A stretch of DNA of 64,000 nt from Gossypium raimondii (lineage: Eukaryota; Streptophyta; Magnoliopsida; Malvales; Malvaceae): contig NC_068576.1 of assembly GCF_025698545.1 (NCBI RefSeq), forward strand, positions 51,060,390-51,124,389, given 5' to 3'. Of this stretch, positions 36,688 through 46,594 are shown in pieces. Both the position numbers and the translations under genes were made by a program. The notes beneath the pieces are model-generated. The model was not told the origin of the DNA. It made no database searches and saw nothing but the letters and a program-made list of their open reading frames with translations. Position 1 is the stretch's first letter; the number at the start of each line of letters is the position of its first letter.

Positions 36688-36935
36688 TGTTGAAGATGGA
36701 AACGTGAAAAAGACAGTTACAATATGCATCAAAGTTATTCTATTATTGATGAACACTGAATTAATTAAAAACAAAGCATAAATGCCTATATTTATAGGCT
36801 TACAAAGAAACTATCTTAACACAAAAATAACTAACAATTTATTCAATTAAACTGAAAATCTGGAACTAACAAAGATTCTACCAAGATACTTGGTCAACTA
36901 AACAACCCACTACTACTTTGAATTAATTCTCAACA
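36688..36935 (-). repeat. Copia 5' LTR
   Basis: It is 248 bp with ends TGTTGA..TCAACA in minus orientation, and matches 16600-16901. The adjacent minus-strand sequence contains the primer site, which fixes the inner end. TAATT follows at 36936; a TAATT also occurs at 16578, but the left end is too decayed to call a target duplication. Confidence 0.88.
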
Positions 36936-37791
36936 TAATTGACTCCCCAATTCCACCTAAAATAAATCAAATAAGCCAAATTCATTTCTCCATTATATTG
37001 ATGAACACAGATGTGGAGTGGGCTAGCAATGAGGGCATTCATTAACATCACCTGCCAGCTTTTTTCCAAAGCATGGATGAATTTTAATGGGCTCAGTTAA
37101 GCTCAATTTTTCTAACTCTCTCAGCTATGCGTTTGGACACTTTTAGGTTCAGTTTTTTTAACTCTCACAATTATATAATAAGGAAGTAGAAATGATTTGC
37201 AAAACATATCAAATCTTAAATTTTAGTATATCAATCTATACAAATTTATTATTGAACCAATAAGGTGATCAGCCTTAGAACAGAGTTAGGGACATTTCCA
37301 CTTTCCCTTGCCCATGATGTTGAAATTTTAAGTGACATTAACTTTGTTCCCCAATTAAGTTTGGAATTCAATATATACTTAATATTTTAATATTTTTTAG
37401 AATAAGACAAATAAAATTAAATAGAATTGTTTTTTTAACAACTATAAAGTGGAATCATTGTAGTTATAAATACATTTTCAAATAAAAATTGAATTAATAG
37501 AAAGCACAAACAACCTTAAAGAATTTGTGATATATAATAAAGTTAATTATAATAGTTTCAATAACCTTCAAATAACATTTTGTGAAATTAGTTTTAAGGA
37601 AAAGGAAGCCTCGTTTCGTGTTTCATGAACACCAACTGATGAAGCATAATGATGGAAGGAATAGAGGTAACTGAACTGAGTTAGGGCCGGGAGAGGCTGA
37701 GCTGCTGCTGCCTTCTATTGATGCAAATGCATTTACAGAGTACAGCCATACAGCATACAAATTACCCACCCAAAAAAAAAATATGGAGAAA
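36936..37791. other. Spacer downstream of the NHL gene
   Basis: AT-rich non-coding sequence between the Copia element and the stop codon of the minus-strand LEA_2 gene. It includes that gene's 3' untranslated region near 37,620-37,790. No gene or clear repeat is seen. Confidence 0.4.
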
Positions 37792-38412
37792 TCATTTGGC
37801 CTTGGAAGTACAGCTTGAAGGAACGTAGGATAGATTGGAGGCATGGAAATGCAACCGACAATCGAGATGACACGAGAACTCCAGCGGCCCAAGCCGCCCA
37901 ACTTTCCATCTCACCCGGGCGCCTCCCTTCAAGACGAACGTAATCAAATCTTTATTAAAACCGGCCTCCACTTGGTCTGCTTGTTCTGGACCCAAGGGTA
38001 TGGGTGATGACTGCACTTCATAGTTAAAATCAACCGAACTGTTCTTATTTACCTCAAAAGCTGGTGCTACCAACTGGGCTATGTCTTCTCCTTCGAAGCT
38101 AAGCGTGTAATTAGAATGTAGGAAGGTGGCATGTGCCAATCGGTTCCCATTCCGAGCTCTAATTATTATAGTAACCTGTATTTCAAGAAAACCGTTAAAG
38201 TGATCGATCTGAATCCGGTCGAGCTGAGCGTTTATGACGCTAACGTAAGGCACCCTGGGATGCATAACCAAATAGCCTACGAATATAACTATGCCGGCGA
38301 TGATGACTGCTAAGGTGAGGAGTGTGCAGATGATGACACCACACCACACCAATGCATTCCTCCGTCCATCCCTAGCCGATCGCGATGATGGTAGCTTTGA
38401 GTTTGAGGGCAT
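37792..38412 (-). CDS. NDR1/HIN1-like LEA_2 membrane protein, 206 aa
   Basis: A single open frame without introns. A short basic Ser-rich N-terminus (KLPSSRSARDGRRN) is followed by one membrane segment (~21-47, CGVIICTLLTLAVIIAGIVI), then HPRVPYVSVINAQLDRIQID and an LEA_2 beta-sandwich region with NYTLSFEGEDIAQLVAPAF and the typical RVRWKVGRL. Family knowledge: NHL proteins sit in the plasma membrane with the LEA_2 domain outside and act in defence and abiotic-stress signalling. The exact Arabidopsis counterpart is not assigned. The length is normal. The start at 38412 is preferred because it places the basic stretch before the membrane segment. Confidence 0.88.
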   Translation of the reverse strand: MPSNSKLPSSRSARDGRRNALVWCGVIICTLLTLAVIIAGIVIFVGYLVMHPRVPYVSVINAQLDRIQIDHFNGFLEIQVTIIIRARNGNRLAHATFLHSNYTLSFEGEDIAQLVAPAFEVNKNSSVDFNYEVQSSPIPLGPEQADQVEAGFNKDLITFVLKGGARVRWKVGRLGPLEFSCHLDCRLHFHASNLSYVPSSCTSKAK

Positions 38413-39019
38413 TGGGTTGGGATCGATAACAACATTCGGATTGGAGGATTTAACAGTTTGCTGGTTTTGGTTTTTATGGGAGACTTCTTATCTAGGGCTC
38501 CAAGGAGGTTCATGTGATTCATCTTTAGGTTTTTAGGCTTCTCAAGATTGGTAAGGTATAGAATTGTTAATTATCTCTAAGTGGTGGGGAAGGTTTTGGT
38601 ATCTTCTTTTCCTACTTTCAAAGCCTTTTTCTCCTCTGTTTTTCAATATACATGTATTTATAAGACTAAACCCACTCTATCACGTTATAAGACTTCTTAT
38701 CTAGGGAAATTGTTAATCAAGGAATGGTAGACGGTCACTTTATCACGTTAAACCCAAATAAAAAAAGTTCTAAAAATAAAATGATACATAGTTTAGCTTA
38801 GCTTGCCGTGCCATTTGCCAACACTTAAGGCTTCTCCATTTCCCACGCAAAACCTAATAGGTGCATATATGCGTTCGCAATATTTGCCCACCCAATGTTT
38901 CCTGTCTATCTATATAGTAAATTAATGAAACAAATTATTAACATAGGATATATATATACTTAACTTAAATCATCTTGTTTAATTAATTAAAGAAGGGTAG
39001 TTGAAAGAGAGAGTCCTGG

Positions 39020-39313
39020 GTGGTGGACTTGGTAATTTTCTACTTAAGAATACTGGTAGCAGCTGAAGCTGAAGAGACTGGAACTCATTGCTGTAAAGGG
39101 AAGGGCATTAAATGCAAAGCAAGGAATCTCAAGGAGCCGGGTCATTATGAAACTTCAATACACAAATATGTTCACTTCAGTTCAGCTCCATTAGATGGGT
39201 ACCTGCGGAATGGGGATTCATCCAAACCTATCGGTGGTGGACCAAAGGGGGGAAAGGGAAACAGGGGAAGTAGAACTGTAGGACCTTTTGTCGCAGATTC
39301 CAAGTATTACTAA
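39020..39313 (+). CDS. Uncertain small ORF, possible exon of an unknown gene
   Basis: An open frame of ~97 codons with no ATG at its beginning (it opens on GTG). It contains THCCKGKGIKCKARNLKEP and a Gly/Lys-rich end (GGGPKGGKGNRGS) followed by TVGPFVADSKYY. A GTAGCAG acceptor-like site near 39,060 would allow the part from AEAEETGTHCC to be a last exon, but no upstream exon with a signal peptide is visible. I do not recognise it. It could be non-coding. Confidence 0.2.
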   Translation: MVDLVIFYLRILVAAEAEETGTHCCKGKGIKCKARNLKEPGHYETSIHKYVHFSSAPLDGYLRNGDSSKPIGGGPKGGKGNRGSRTVGPFVADSKYY

Positions 39314-39511
39314 AGTTTTTAATTACATAAGCTAGTTAAAAGGTGGTTCATATGTACATATTTTAAATAATTAAGAATATTTGTTGATTTTTTAATCCCT
39401 TTGTGAAGTTAACTGTCTATATATTAAATAATTATCTAAAATAAAATAAGATTTTCTCTTATAGAATTATTATGTGCTTCCTTTGATTTCTAAATTTTTA
39501 ATATTAATAAA

Positions 39512-39608
39512 AAATAGAAAGATAATACGTTTCAGCGCGGTCAAACTCACGTTTTATTGCATTAATAACAATATTTATGTCAATCGAATTAAAACTCAAT
39601 CGACTAAT
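39512..39608 (-). repeat. SINE copy 3 (5' part)
   Basis: The reverse complement begins GTCGATTGAGTTTTAATTCG and ends CGCTGAAACGTATTATC, matching the first ~95 bases of the SINE at 61610-61753. It is diverged and truncated at the 3' end. Confidence 0.7.
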
Positions 39609-40028
39609 TAAAATTTATATTAAAATAGAAATTAAGATTTATTATTTTGATTTGCTAATATTTTCTCAGCACATGAAAGTGGATTTTTTTTTGTTGATTA
39701 TCATAATAGTTCTGCTCTAGTAATACAAGAAAATAGAGTAGACCGGAAACTTACCCCTCACCTTCAGTTCACTTCAGCGGTTGTTGACCACGTCGAAAAA
39801 GAAGAAGGTCAAATGCAAGCGATGGCTCCCTGTTTAAATTGTAATAATCTAAAACTAACTACACAATAAAAAAACAATTGGGTTGGAAAGGAAACATGGT
39901 ATCTCTCTCCTTCCAAGCAATGAATGAATTGTTTGGAAGAAAAGCAAGGCATGCATGAACATAGGCCGCCCAACACCTCTTCTTCTTCTTACCTCCAACA
40001 AAAAAATATCAAGTGGCCACCAGCTGCC

Positions 40029-41042
40029 ATGGCAAAAATAGCTCCAGTTGGTTGCGTCTTAATCTTCTTTGTCATTGCCTCCCTTGGCCTTGTCTCCTTT
40101 GCTTTGTGTCTTGTTGCAGAGGCTAAGAGAACCAAGGTAGTTTATATACATATATTCATTGCAATTAACTAATTATTTAGTTTGTGAGTCTAAAACGATT
40201 TTGTTGGTTTTGTACAAGGCGAAAGATGTCAAGTTGGATGGAAACCTATGTCATTTACCTACAAGTCATGTCTTTGGAATAGTAGTTGCCGCACTAATCT
40301 GTCTCTCAATTGCTCAAATCATAGGGAGCGTAGTAGTGTGTGCAAATTACTGGTGGAGCTCCAGAGGGAAGGTCAGAAACAGAAAGGCCAAGAAACCGGT
40401 TCTATTTCTTACAGCATTTTCCTGGTAGGTCATCATCCATCTCTTGCATTGCATGTCTATTGCTGGCTGCTAGAATTACAACTATTTTATTGTCTGGACC
40501 CAACCAACCGTACTATCATTTACCTTCATGATTCAACTTTATCAAACGGTACAATTAATCCCAAAGCTAAAAACACTGGTTTTCTAGAATTTCTGGGCTA
40601 ATGAGTGTAATTTGGATTTGGTTTTTTAAAGAGAGAGATTGAGGATGAAGAGACCTACTAGTTGGGAAAGCGCATAACTGAATATATATGGACAGCTGGA
40701 AATGTCTCGGTTTCATAATCTACCCTCAAATTCAACACCTAAATAGGAAGAAAAGTATATATTAAAAACATAGTGGTATTCACTTGGTCTAAAAATAATA
40801 AAAGTTGCAGGGTGAGCTTTGGAGGTGCAGTGATTCTAATGAGTGCAGCCATGAGTATGAATAGAAGGCAGCCCTACGGAGAAGGATGGTTGGACGGGGA
40901 ATGCTACGTTGTTAGAGGCGCAGTGTACATAAGCGCTGGACTTTTAAGCCTGGTTGCAATCTTCGCCTTGCTTGGAGCAGCCGCCGTCATGAAAACCACC
41001 AATCCAGTTGATCAAGGCCTCAAGGCATATGCACACAATTAA
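40029..41042 (+). CDS. DUF1218 membrane protein (MODIFYING WALL LIGNIN type), 3 exons
   Basis: Exons: 40029-40136, 40219-40424, 40811-41042, joining in frame to 181 aa. In-frame ATGs also exist at 39924 and 39951 (216 aa). I prefer 40029 because MAKIAPVGCVLIFFVIASL puts the first hydrophobic segment at the N-terminus, as in the family. Segments follow at VFGIVVAALICLSIAQIIGS, FLTAFSW|VSFGGAVILMSA and GAVYISAGLLSLVAIFALLG, giving four membrane spans. Conserved cysteines are in LCLVAEAKR, GNLCHLP, VVCANYW and GECYVVRG. Family knowledge: Arabidopsis MWL-1 (At1g31720) and MWL-2 (At4g19370) affect lignin in secondary walls. The neighbouring AP4E and NNF1 genes have counterparts at the same Arabidopsis loci, supporting this subgroup. 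Confidence 0.88.
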
Positions 41043-41754
41043 TTAATGCCTCACATGATAAACAATATATACAAGATAGAATTGCAATTTTTGGAGGGTC
41101 TAATTTTGTCCTCAGGAATTTTAGTAATTGAAATTTAATTCCCAATTGAAATTTTATTAAATCTACTTATTTACTATCAATTAAATTTTGTTAATTCATT
41201 AGCAATGTTGTTAATTTGCTTCTATTTTTAAATTAGGTAATAGAGAACAAAATTTTCAAAAATAAAAGTTAATAGATTAAATTTTAAAATCTCAAAGAAT
41301 ATAAGTACTTGAGAGTATAATTAAACTTTTTGAAGTCTCAATTCAGAGTGACGGTATGTATTTTGAGTTGAGGTAGCTTTTTTTAGTTATTTTTCATATC
41401 TGCTTTACAATTCATATTTAAGATTTGTGGTTAACACTTTTAACAATATCATCTTCAAAGTTCAAACATATATTTACACTCAACACTTACTCATAAGAGT
41501 TAACTTTGATTTTAAACAAAACAAATCAATCAATCAATCATGTATATATTGTATAAGCAATCCGGTGAGAACTAATAACAAGAAGCCAACTGCAGCAGAA
41601 GCCAGGTGTGCTTTTGAATTCTTATTGTTTCATGATTTTTTTTCTTCATATTTGGGTTAATTTTACAAAGAAATAATTCAACAGAATTTGATTGACACAT
41701 ACAATTAATTTGTTTTATGTGAAAATTTTATCAATTTAAAATAAAATTTATCAG

Positions 41755-41895
41755 GTTGATTGAGTCTTAGTTCGATTGGTATGAATTTTGTTACCAATGC
41801 AGGAAGATGTATGTTCGAGTGCATTGAAGCGCATTATCCTTCTATTTATAGATTGAGAGGGGTTATAGGTAGTTCTAGATATTGTATCAAAATAA
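41755..41895 (+). mobile_element. tRNA-derived SINE copy 1
   Basis: It begins GTTGATTGAGTCTTAGTTCG with a pol III A-box (TTAGTTCGATTGG) and a B-box-like GTTCGAGTGC ~45 bases later, then CGCATTATCCTTCTATTTAT and TAGTTCTAGATATTG. It ends in an A-rich tail. It matches the minus-strand copy at 61610-61753 throughout. Confidence 0.82.
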
Positions 41896-42185
41896 AAGTT
41901 TTTATTTCAACGAATCGCATGTAGGGATCTTAATAAAACACATAGAGTTAATGGTAGTCCAATACTAAATAAACGAGCACCACCTCTAGATGGAAGAATA
42001 TTCTATTTGAAAAGTAGTTTTGTTCCATCTGCTAGCGCTTGAAGAATTCCCAAAGGACCGACGTATTCAAGCCCAATATGTTGTTGTATTCCTACAGATA
42101 TTTCTCTTTCTAACCATACAATTACCAGTACCCCTATTGTGATTCCCATTACAAGAGTCAAAATAGGGACCAACATACATATGTA
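41896..42185 (-). pseudogene. Plastid ndhA fragment in nuclear DNA (NUPT)
   Basis: The minus strand reads [20 protein letters not shown], then [20 protein letters not shown] and [16 protein letters not shown], the N-terminal part of the plastid NADH dehydrogenase subunit A, with one stop (GAG to TAG). After RLFSIG it jumps to LPLTLCVL, the end of exon 1, so ~100 codons are deleted. At 41921/41920 the exon meets ATGCGATTCG, a mutated group II intron start (GTGCG). It is a decayed transferred piece, not functional. Confidence 0.85.
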
Positions 42186-42822
42186 TAATGGTGAATTCAG
42201 AAATACGACTTAATGGGGACAAACTTATATTAGCATTGCCGACTACATATTTTTTTACTATTATTTTTCATGTATAATTATTCAATAATTAAAGTATATA
42301 TATATATATATATTTATGATTTGAAATATGAATAAAATTAAAGTTTAACCTTTTAACATTGATAATTGCATTGTGCTTCCAATTTCTAACAAGTAATACC
42401 AACATATCAAAATCCAAAAACTAGTAAGATCTTTTACCATATGTGAAAAAAGAAACCAAAATTAAAATATAATTTTGCATATAAAAATCATATGATCTAA
42501 AATACAAAAATAAAAAATAAAAAATAGAGAAATTACTCACCTATTTGAACAAATTGGACGTTTTAAATTGTAATCCCTTTCTTTCGTGTCAGAAGTCATC
42601 AATAATATAGAAGTATAGAATTATAAAAGAAATAAAGAAAGCAAGTCAAAATATTTAAAGAATACCTTGAAATTTTTTCTTGTTCTTCTTCTTCTTCGGT
42701 CATAATATCTTCTTCTTTCTCCTATAATTTGTTAATTACTTTCTTCCACTATTTTTTTTAATTTGTTCTAAGCTGGGTTTTTTTCCAGTTTGATGGGTAA
42801 AAGTTTTTTCTTTAGTTGTTAA

Positions 42823-42853
<31 letters not shown>

Positions 42854-43382
42854 TGATATATTTTTTATTGTAGCTTCCTTTGAAAACTTTAAAATTTAAA
42901 ACTTTTAAAAGAAGTTATTTTATAAGAGATAAATATATACATTAAACTTTAAAAGGGGTTGGAGTTTTTTTTTTTCCAGATGAGGGCGGAATTTAAATTT
43001 TTATAGGGTTTAATATAATAAAGTTCATCTTAAAAGGGGTGCTATGTAAATTTCTAAAAAACTAGCAGGTAGTGACCCCCACCTCACCCTCTGTATCCGC
43101 CAATGCATATGTGCATCCTATAAGCTAAATGAGGATCGACATACAAGAACTGTCTTCATTTAAAAAATTGTATCGAGGGTTTATTCCTAAACTATAGTTT
43201 ATCCAACTAAACAAACCATTGTATGATTTATCATATTCTTTGCATTGCCTTTTTTTTTCCTCCTTCCATGCTTTCATATATGATATGAAAAATTGATATG
43301 TATTTGAATATCGACCATCAAATTAAAATGGATATAATAAAATTTGCTTTAACCAACCTAATAATAGAATCATATATTAAAT
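42186..43382. other. AT-rich spacer
   Basis: No gene is seen. A (TA)n tract lies at 42,825-42,848. Near 42,955-43,110 the sequence (CCCCCACCTCACCCTCTG, AAAAGGGGTGCTATGTAAAT) resembles a common dispersed cotton repeat. Confidence 0.35.
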
Positions 43383-43930
43383 TTAAGTCCTACTTTGAAT
43401 AAACTTGTAATTCCCTTGCAATAGTATATGCATACGAGTTGGTATATCTACAAATTTCTTACCTATGTTTTTCATGTATATAAGCTGCTCAGATCTTTTA
43501 ACTACAACTGTTGCCAAATTTAATACATTAGCAATATAAATGGTCTCATTACATTCCAAGACTTTTGTAATCCATTGACTCTCTAATGTTGCATTCTTCG
43601 ATTCTTCCAATTGTAACCATTTTCGATGAAAAAAGTTCATTGATTCGGAGCTTATCATTGTCTCCAATTAAAGAAAAATTCAAATCAAACATTTCATAAA
43701 CATATTTGTAAAGTTCGTTCTCACTAATGTTGAGAGATTCAGGTTTAGTAATAATTTATCGATTGATGTATAAGAAGATTGCGACTCATTAGGACAATAA
43801 CTGTTTGATTGCCTTTCAGCTCAATATCATTGTCATATTTGACTTTAATATTGACTTCAAATTGAGCTTGGGCTTCGATTTCAACTTTAGTGAAATTAAT
43901 GGTGATGTTATGGTGCTAAGATCACCTCAA
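43383..43930 (-). pseudogene. Decayed coding sequence of unknown family
   Basis: An open piece at 43667-43383 reads KNATLESQWITKVLECNETI and ANVLNLATVVVKRSEQLIYM. Upstream on the same strand, other frames give NISENELYKYVYEMFDLNFS and VEIEAQAQFEVNIKVKYDND, protein-like but broken by stops and shifts. I do not recognise the family. Confidence 0.3.
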
Positions 43931-45230
43931 ATGAAAACAGTTTGGTTTATCTTTTTATACAAAAGATACACACATTGCCAAATGATAAGCTCTAATTGGT
44001 CAACTTCTCCCAATTATGATATAGCCATTTTCTTTTTATGCAACTCATGAATATTATGCATAGTAGACTTCTGGTATTAAACTCGAAAAATGTACTGATT
44101 GAGAGAATCTTCAGATGATATGTTGACACTGAGATAATCAATGCATTTGCATAATTCGATATTCTATAACCACTATTAGGAATATCTTTGAGTTACATTA
44201 TAATATTGCCAATTTCTTATGGTCCAAACATAATCATCTCAACATCTTCATTATCATTGAGATTCAATGCATAATACTTACATCTTTTTTGCTAGACTTT
44301 GAAATTCTACATTTTAAGTTGGATATCCACTTAGTACCTCCAACTTAGATTTTTTAAGAATCTTTCTTTTCATATTTTCTAATGTAACATCATTCATTAA
44401 CATCATGTTACAAAGAGTTTCGATTGAAATATGGCTCATCCTAAGTCGAAATAATATATCCTTTCAAATATATTTGTGTTATATATTAATCCGTTATTTT
44501 TCAATTGAGACAGTCAAATATTAAATTTATAATATTATAAATAATGCTAACAATTTCAACAAATCTTAATAACGACAATTTTCAATAAAATTAACACTAC
44601 TTTACTACAATGGCAAGCAAAAGCAATACAATAACTTCTTTATAACATGTGTTTAACATATTCAACTGTTGGTTACAATAATAATAACAACATAACGTTA
44701 TGAATAAACACTTACAAATTTAATATCTACAATGGTAAATACAATAATAACTTCATATTAGATAAAATACTCATGACAACTTTCATAACACTAATAACAA
44801 AAAAATGTTAGAAAAATGTACATGATAAATGACTTTTAGTAAAATTTGAAATTAATCGTGATGATTTAGGTTTGTAGATTTTAAGAGTATTTTTGTTTTT
44901 TGAGTTTTGCAAAACTAATTTTTAAGGGAAAGTAAACAGTCAAGTTTAAATAGTATGACTTTGACAACACTCGTAAGTATTGATGTTAGTTTTTTAAAAA
45001 AAAGTCTAATCTCGACATATGGGTGACAAGGTCACACTATGTCAAACCAAATTCTGAACAACTAAGTATAAGATTTTGAGAGAATCTTGAAAAATATTCA
45101 CACTAACTTTAATATCCAAGGGTGTTAAGGTCAGAGTATGATCATTTCATCATCACTTCACCCCAATAAGTTATTGTAAAACAGATTGTGCAATAACTCT
45201 TGAAAACAATAAAATAACTCGATAATTTGA
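43931..45230. other. AT-rich spacer
   Basis: No supportable gene, RNA or defined repeat is seen. Short open frames here lack any recognisable motif. Confidence 0.35.
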
Positions 45231-46080
45231 TAAAAAAGGGTAGAATAAACCGTTGGTAACTCAACTTTCATAAATTTTTATTTTGAGCACTGGAAATAAA
45301 AAATTGCAAATTGGGCACTGCGATTAACAACCATTTTCATTTTAGTCACCAAATTTTAATAAGTTTTCATTTTGGTCATCCCTGTTAATTCAATGTTATT
45401 ATACACTCATTTTAGTCACTCAACTTTAATAATTTTTCATTTTGATGACTCATTTACTTTTTAAAATTAATTTTAATTTTCTTAAAAAATTACAGGAATT
45501 GAGTTATTCAATTATGGAGATAAAACTCAAGTTTTTCAGTGTAACTCAATTTTTTTACACAAACCCATATTTCCTTTTTGACTGGAAAAAACTAAAGTTA
45601 ATTCTAAAAAATAAAAAAGATAAAATAATTTTCTCAATAAAACCCAAGTAATTTAATGTAGAATATGAAGTTTTTCCTTTTATTGGAAAAAAACTAAAAT
45701 TAATTCTAAAAAGATTTAAAAGATAAATTGGTTTTCCTTATAAAAATCTAGATAATTTATTCTAAAATCTCATGTTTTTCTCTTTACTAGAAGAAAAACT
45801 AAAATTAAATCTAGAAAAAGAAGTGCAGGAAGAAATAAAGATAAAATGATTTTCCGCGTAAAATTCTAAGTTTTTCTTGTAAAACTCAGATAATCCCCTT
45901 AAAACTTTAGGTTTTTCCTTTTACAAGAAAAATAAATTAAATTCTAAAAAGTAATTTTTAAAAGATAAAATGAGTGAGCAAAATAAGAATTTACTAAAGC
46001 TGAATGATTGAAACAAGTGTAAAATAACATTGAATAAACAACAGATAACTAAAATGAAAGTTTATTAAAGATGTCTAATT
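45231..46080. repeat. Foldback element with internal ~120-bp tandem repeats
   Basis: The left arm (CATTTTAGTCACTCAACTTT, ~45,250-45,480) is repeated inverted at the right (AAAATGAGTGAGCAAAATAA, ~45,965-46,075). Between them about four imperfect ~120-bp units carry AAGTTTTTCCTTTTA, AAACTAAAATTAATTCTAAA and AAAGATAAAATGATTTTC. It looks like a MITE-type element 500 bp upstream of AP4E. Confidence 0.6.
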
Positions 46081-46594
46081 TATAAATATTTATTTTGATG
46101 TTCAAAATAAAATGTATGAAAATTGGATCACCAACTGTGTGTAGTTTAACTGATAAAAAGAATTCCAAAAATAAAAAATCAAACAAGCTCGTTATTTTTA
46201 TTCCATCATTCAAAATAACTAACTGTATTTTTTTCTTTTGGGAGAGACTGTAATTCCAATTCAAAAGTTGTATGGAAATTATTATAGCAGTATTTAAAAA
46301 AAAAAAATCCAAAATCGCCAGTGAAGCTCTCGACCGTGGATTAGCCCGGGCGGTCACTTATTGCACTGCCCTGTGCTTAGCCCTCGTTTCACCCACTTTT
46401 TGTTTTTTCTCTATTTCTCTCTCTCTGCCTGATAAAAAAACCTTTCTATTTTCCTTCTAAAACACACAGATAAAACATCAATCGATCTAATTTTTCAGAT
46501 CGAGATCTCAATCTCAACACCGAATGAAAAAGTGATTGTTGGCAGATAGTAAAGAAAGCTGGAGCAATTAAGGACGTTCGGTAGGGAGCTCGCT

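Larger units (their letters stand above)
16583..36935 (-). mobile_element. Decayed Ty1/Copia retrotransposon, split by three nested insertions
   Basis: Read on the minus strand: 5' LTR 36935-36688, tRNA-Met-type primer site next to it (TTTGGCATCGGAGC), gag at ~36.5-35.8 kb, zinc knuckle, protease and integrase start at 32.6-31.7 kb, integrase end at ~29.4-29.0 kb, reverse transcriptase and RNase H at 18.7-16.9 kb, a purine tract AAGGGAGAG, then the 3' LTR. Integrase before RT defines Copia. Removing the three insertions leaves an element of about 4.9 kb. The reading frames have shifts and stops, and the protease motif reads WFVGSGCSNHM, losing the usual Asp. The left end is unclear. Confidence 0.9.

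Noticed and set aside
16578..36940. TAATT at both ends as the Copia target duplication
   Set aside because: The left LTR end is missing or replaced by ~20 unmatched bases, so the five-base match may be chance in AT-rich DNA.
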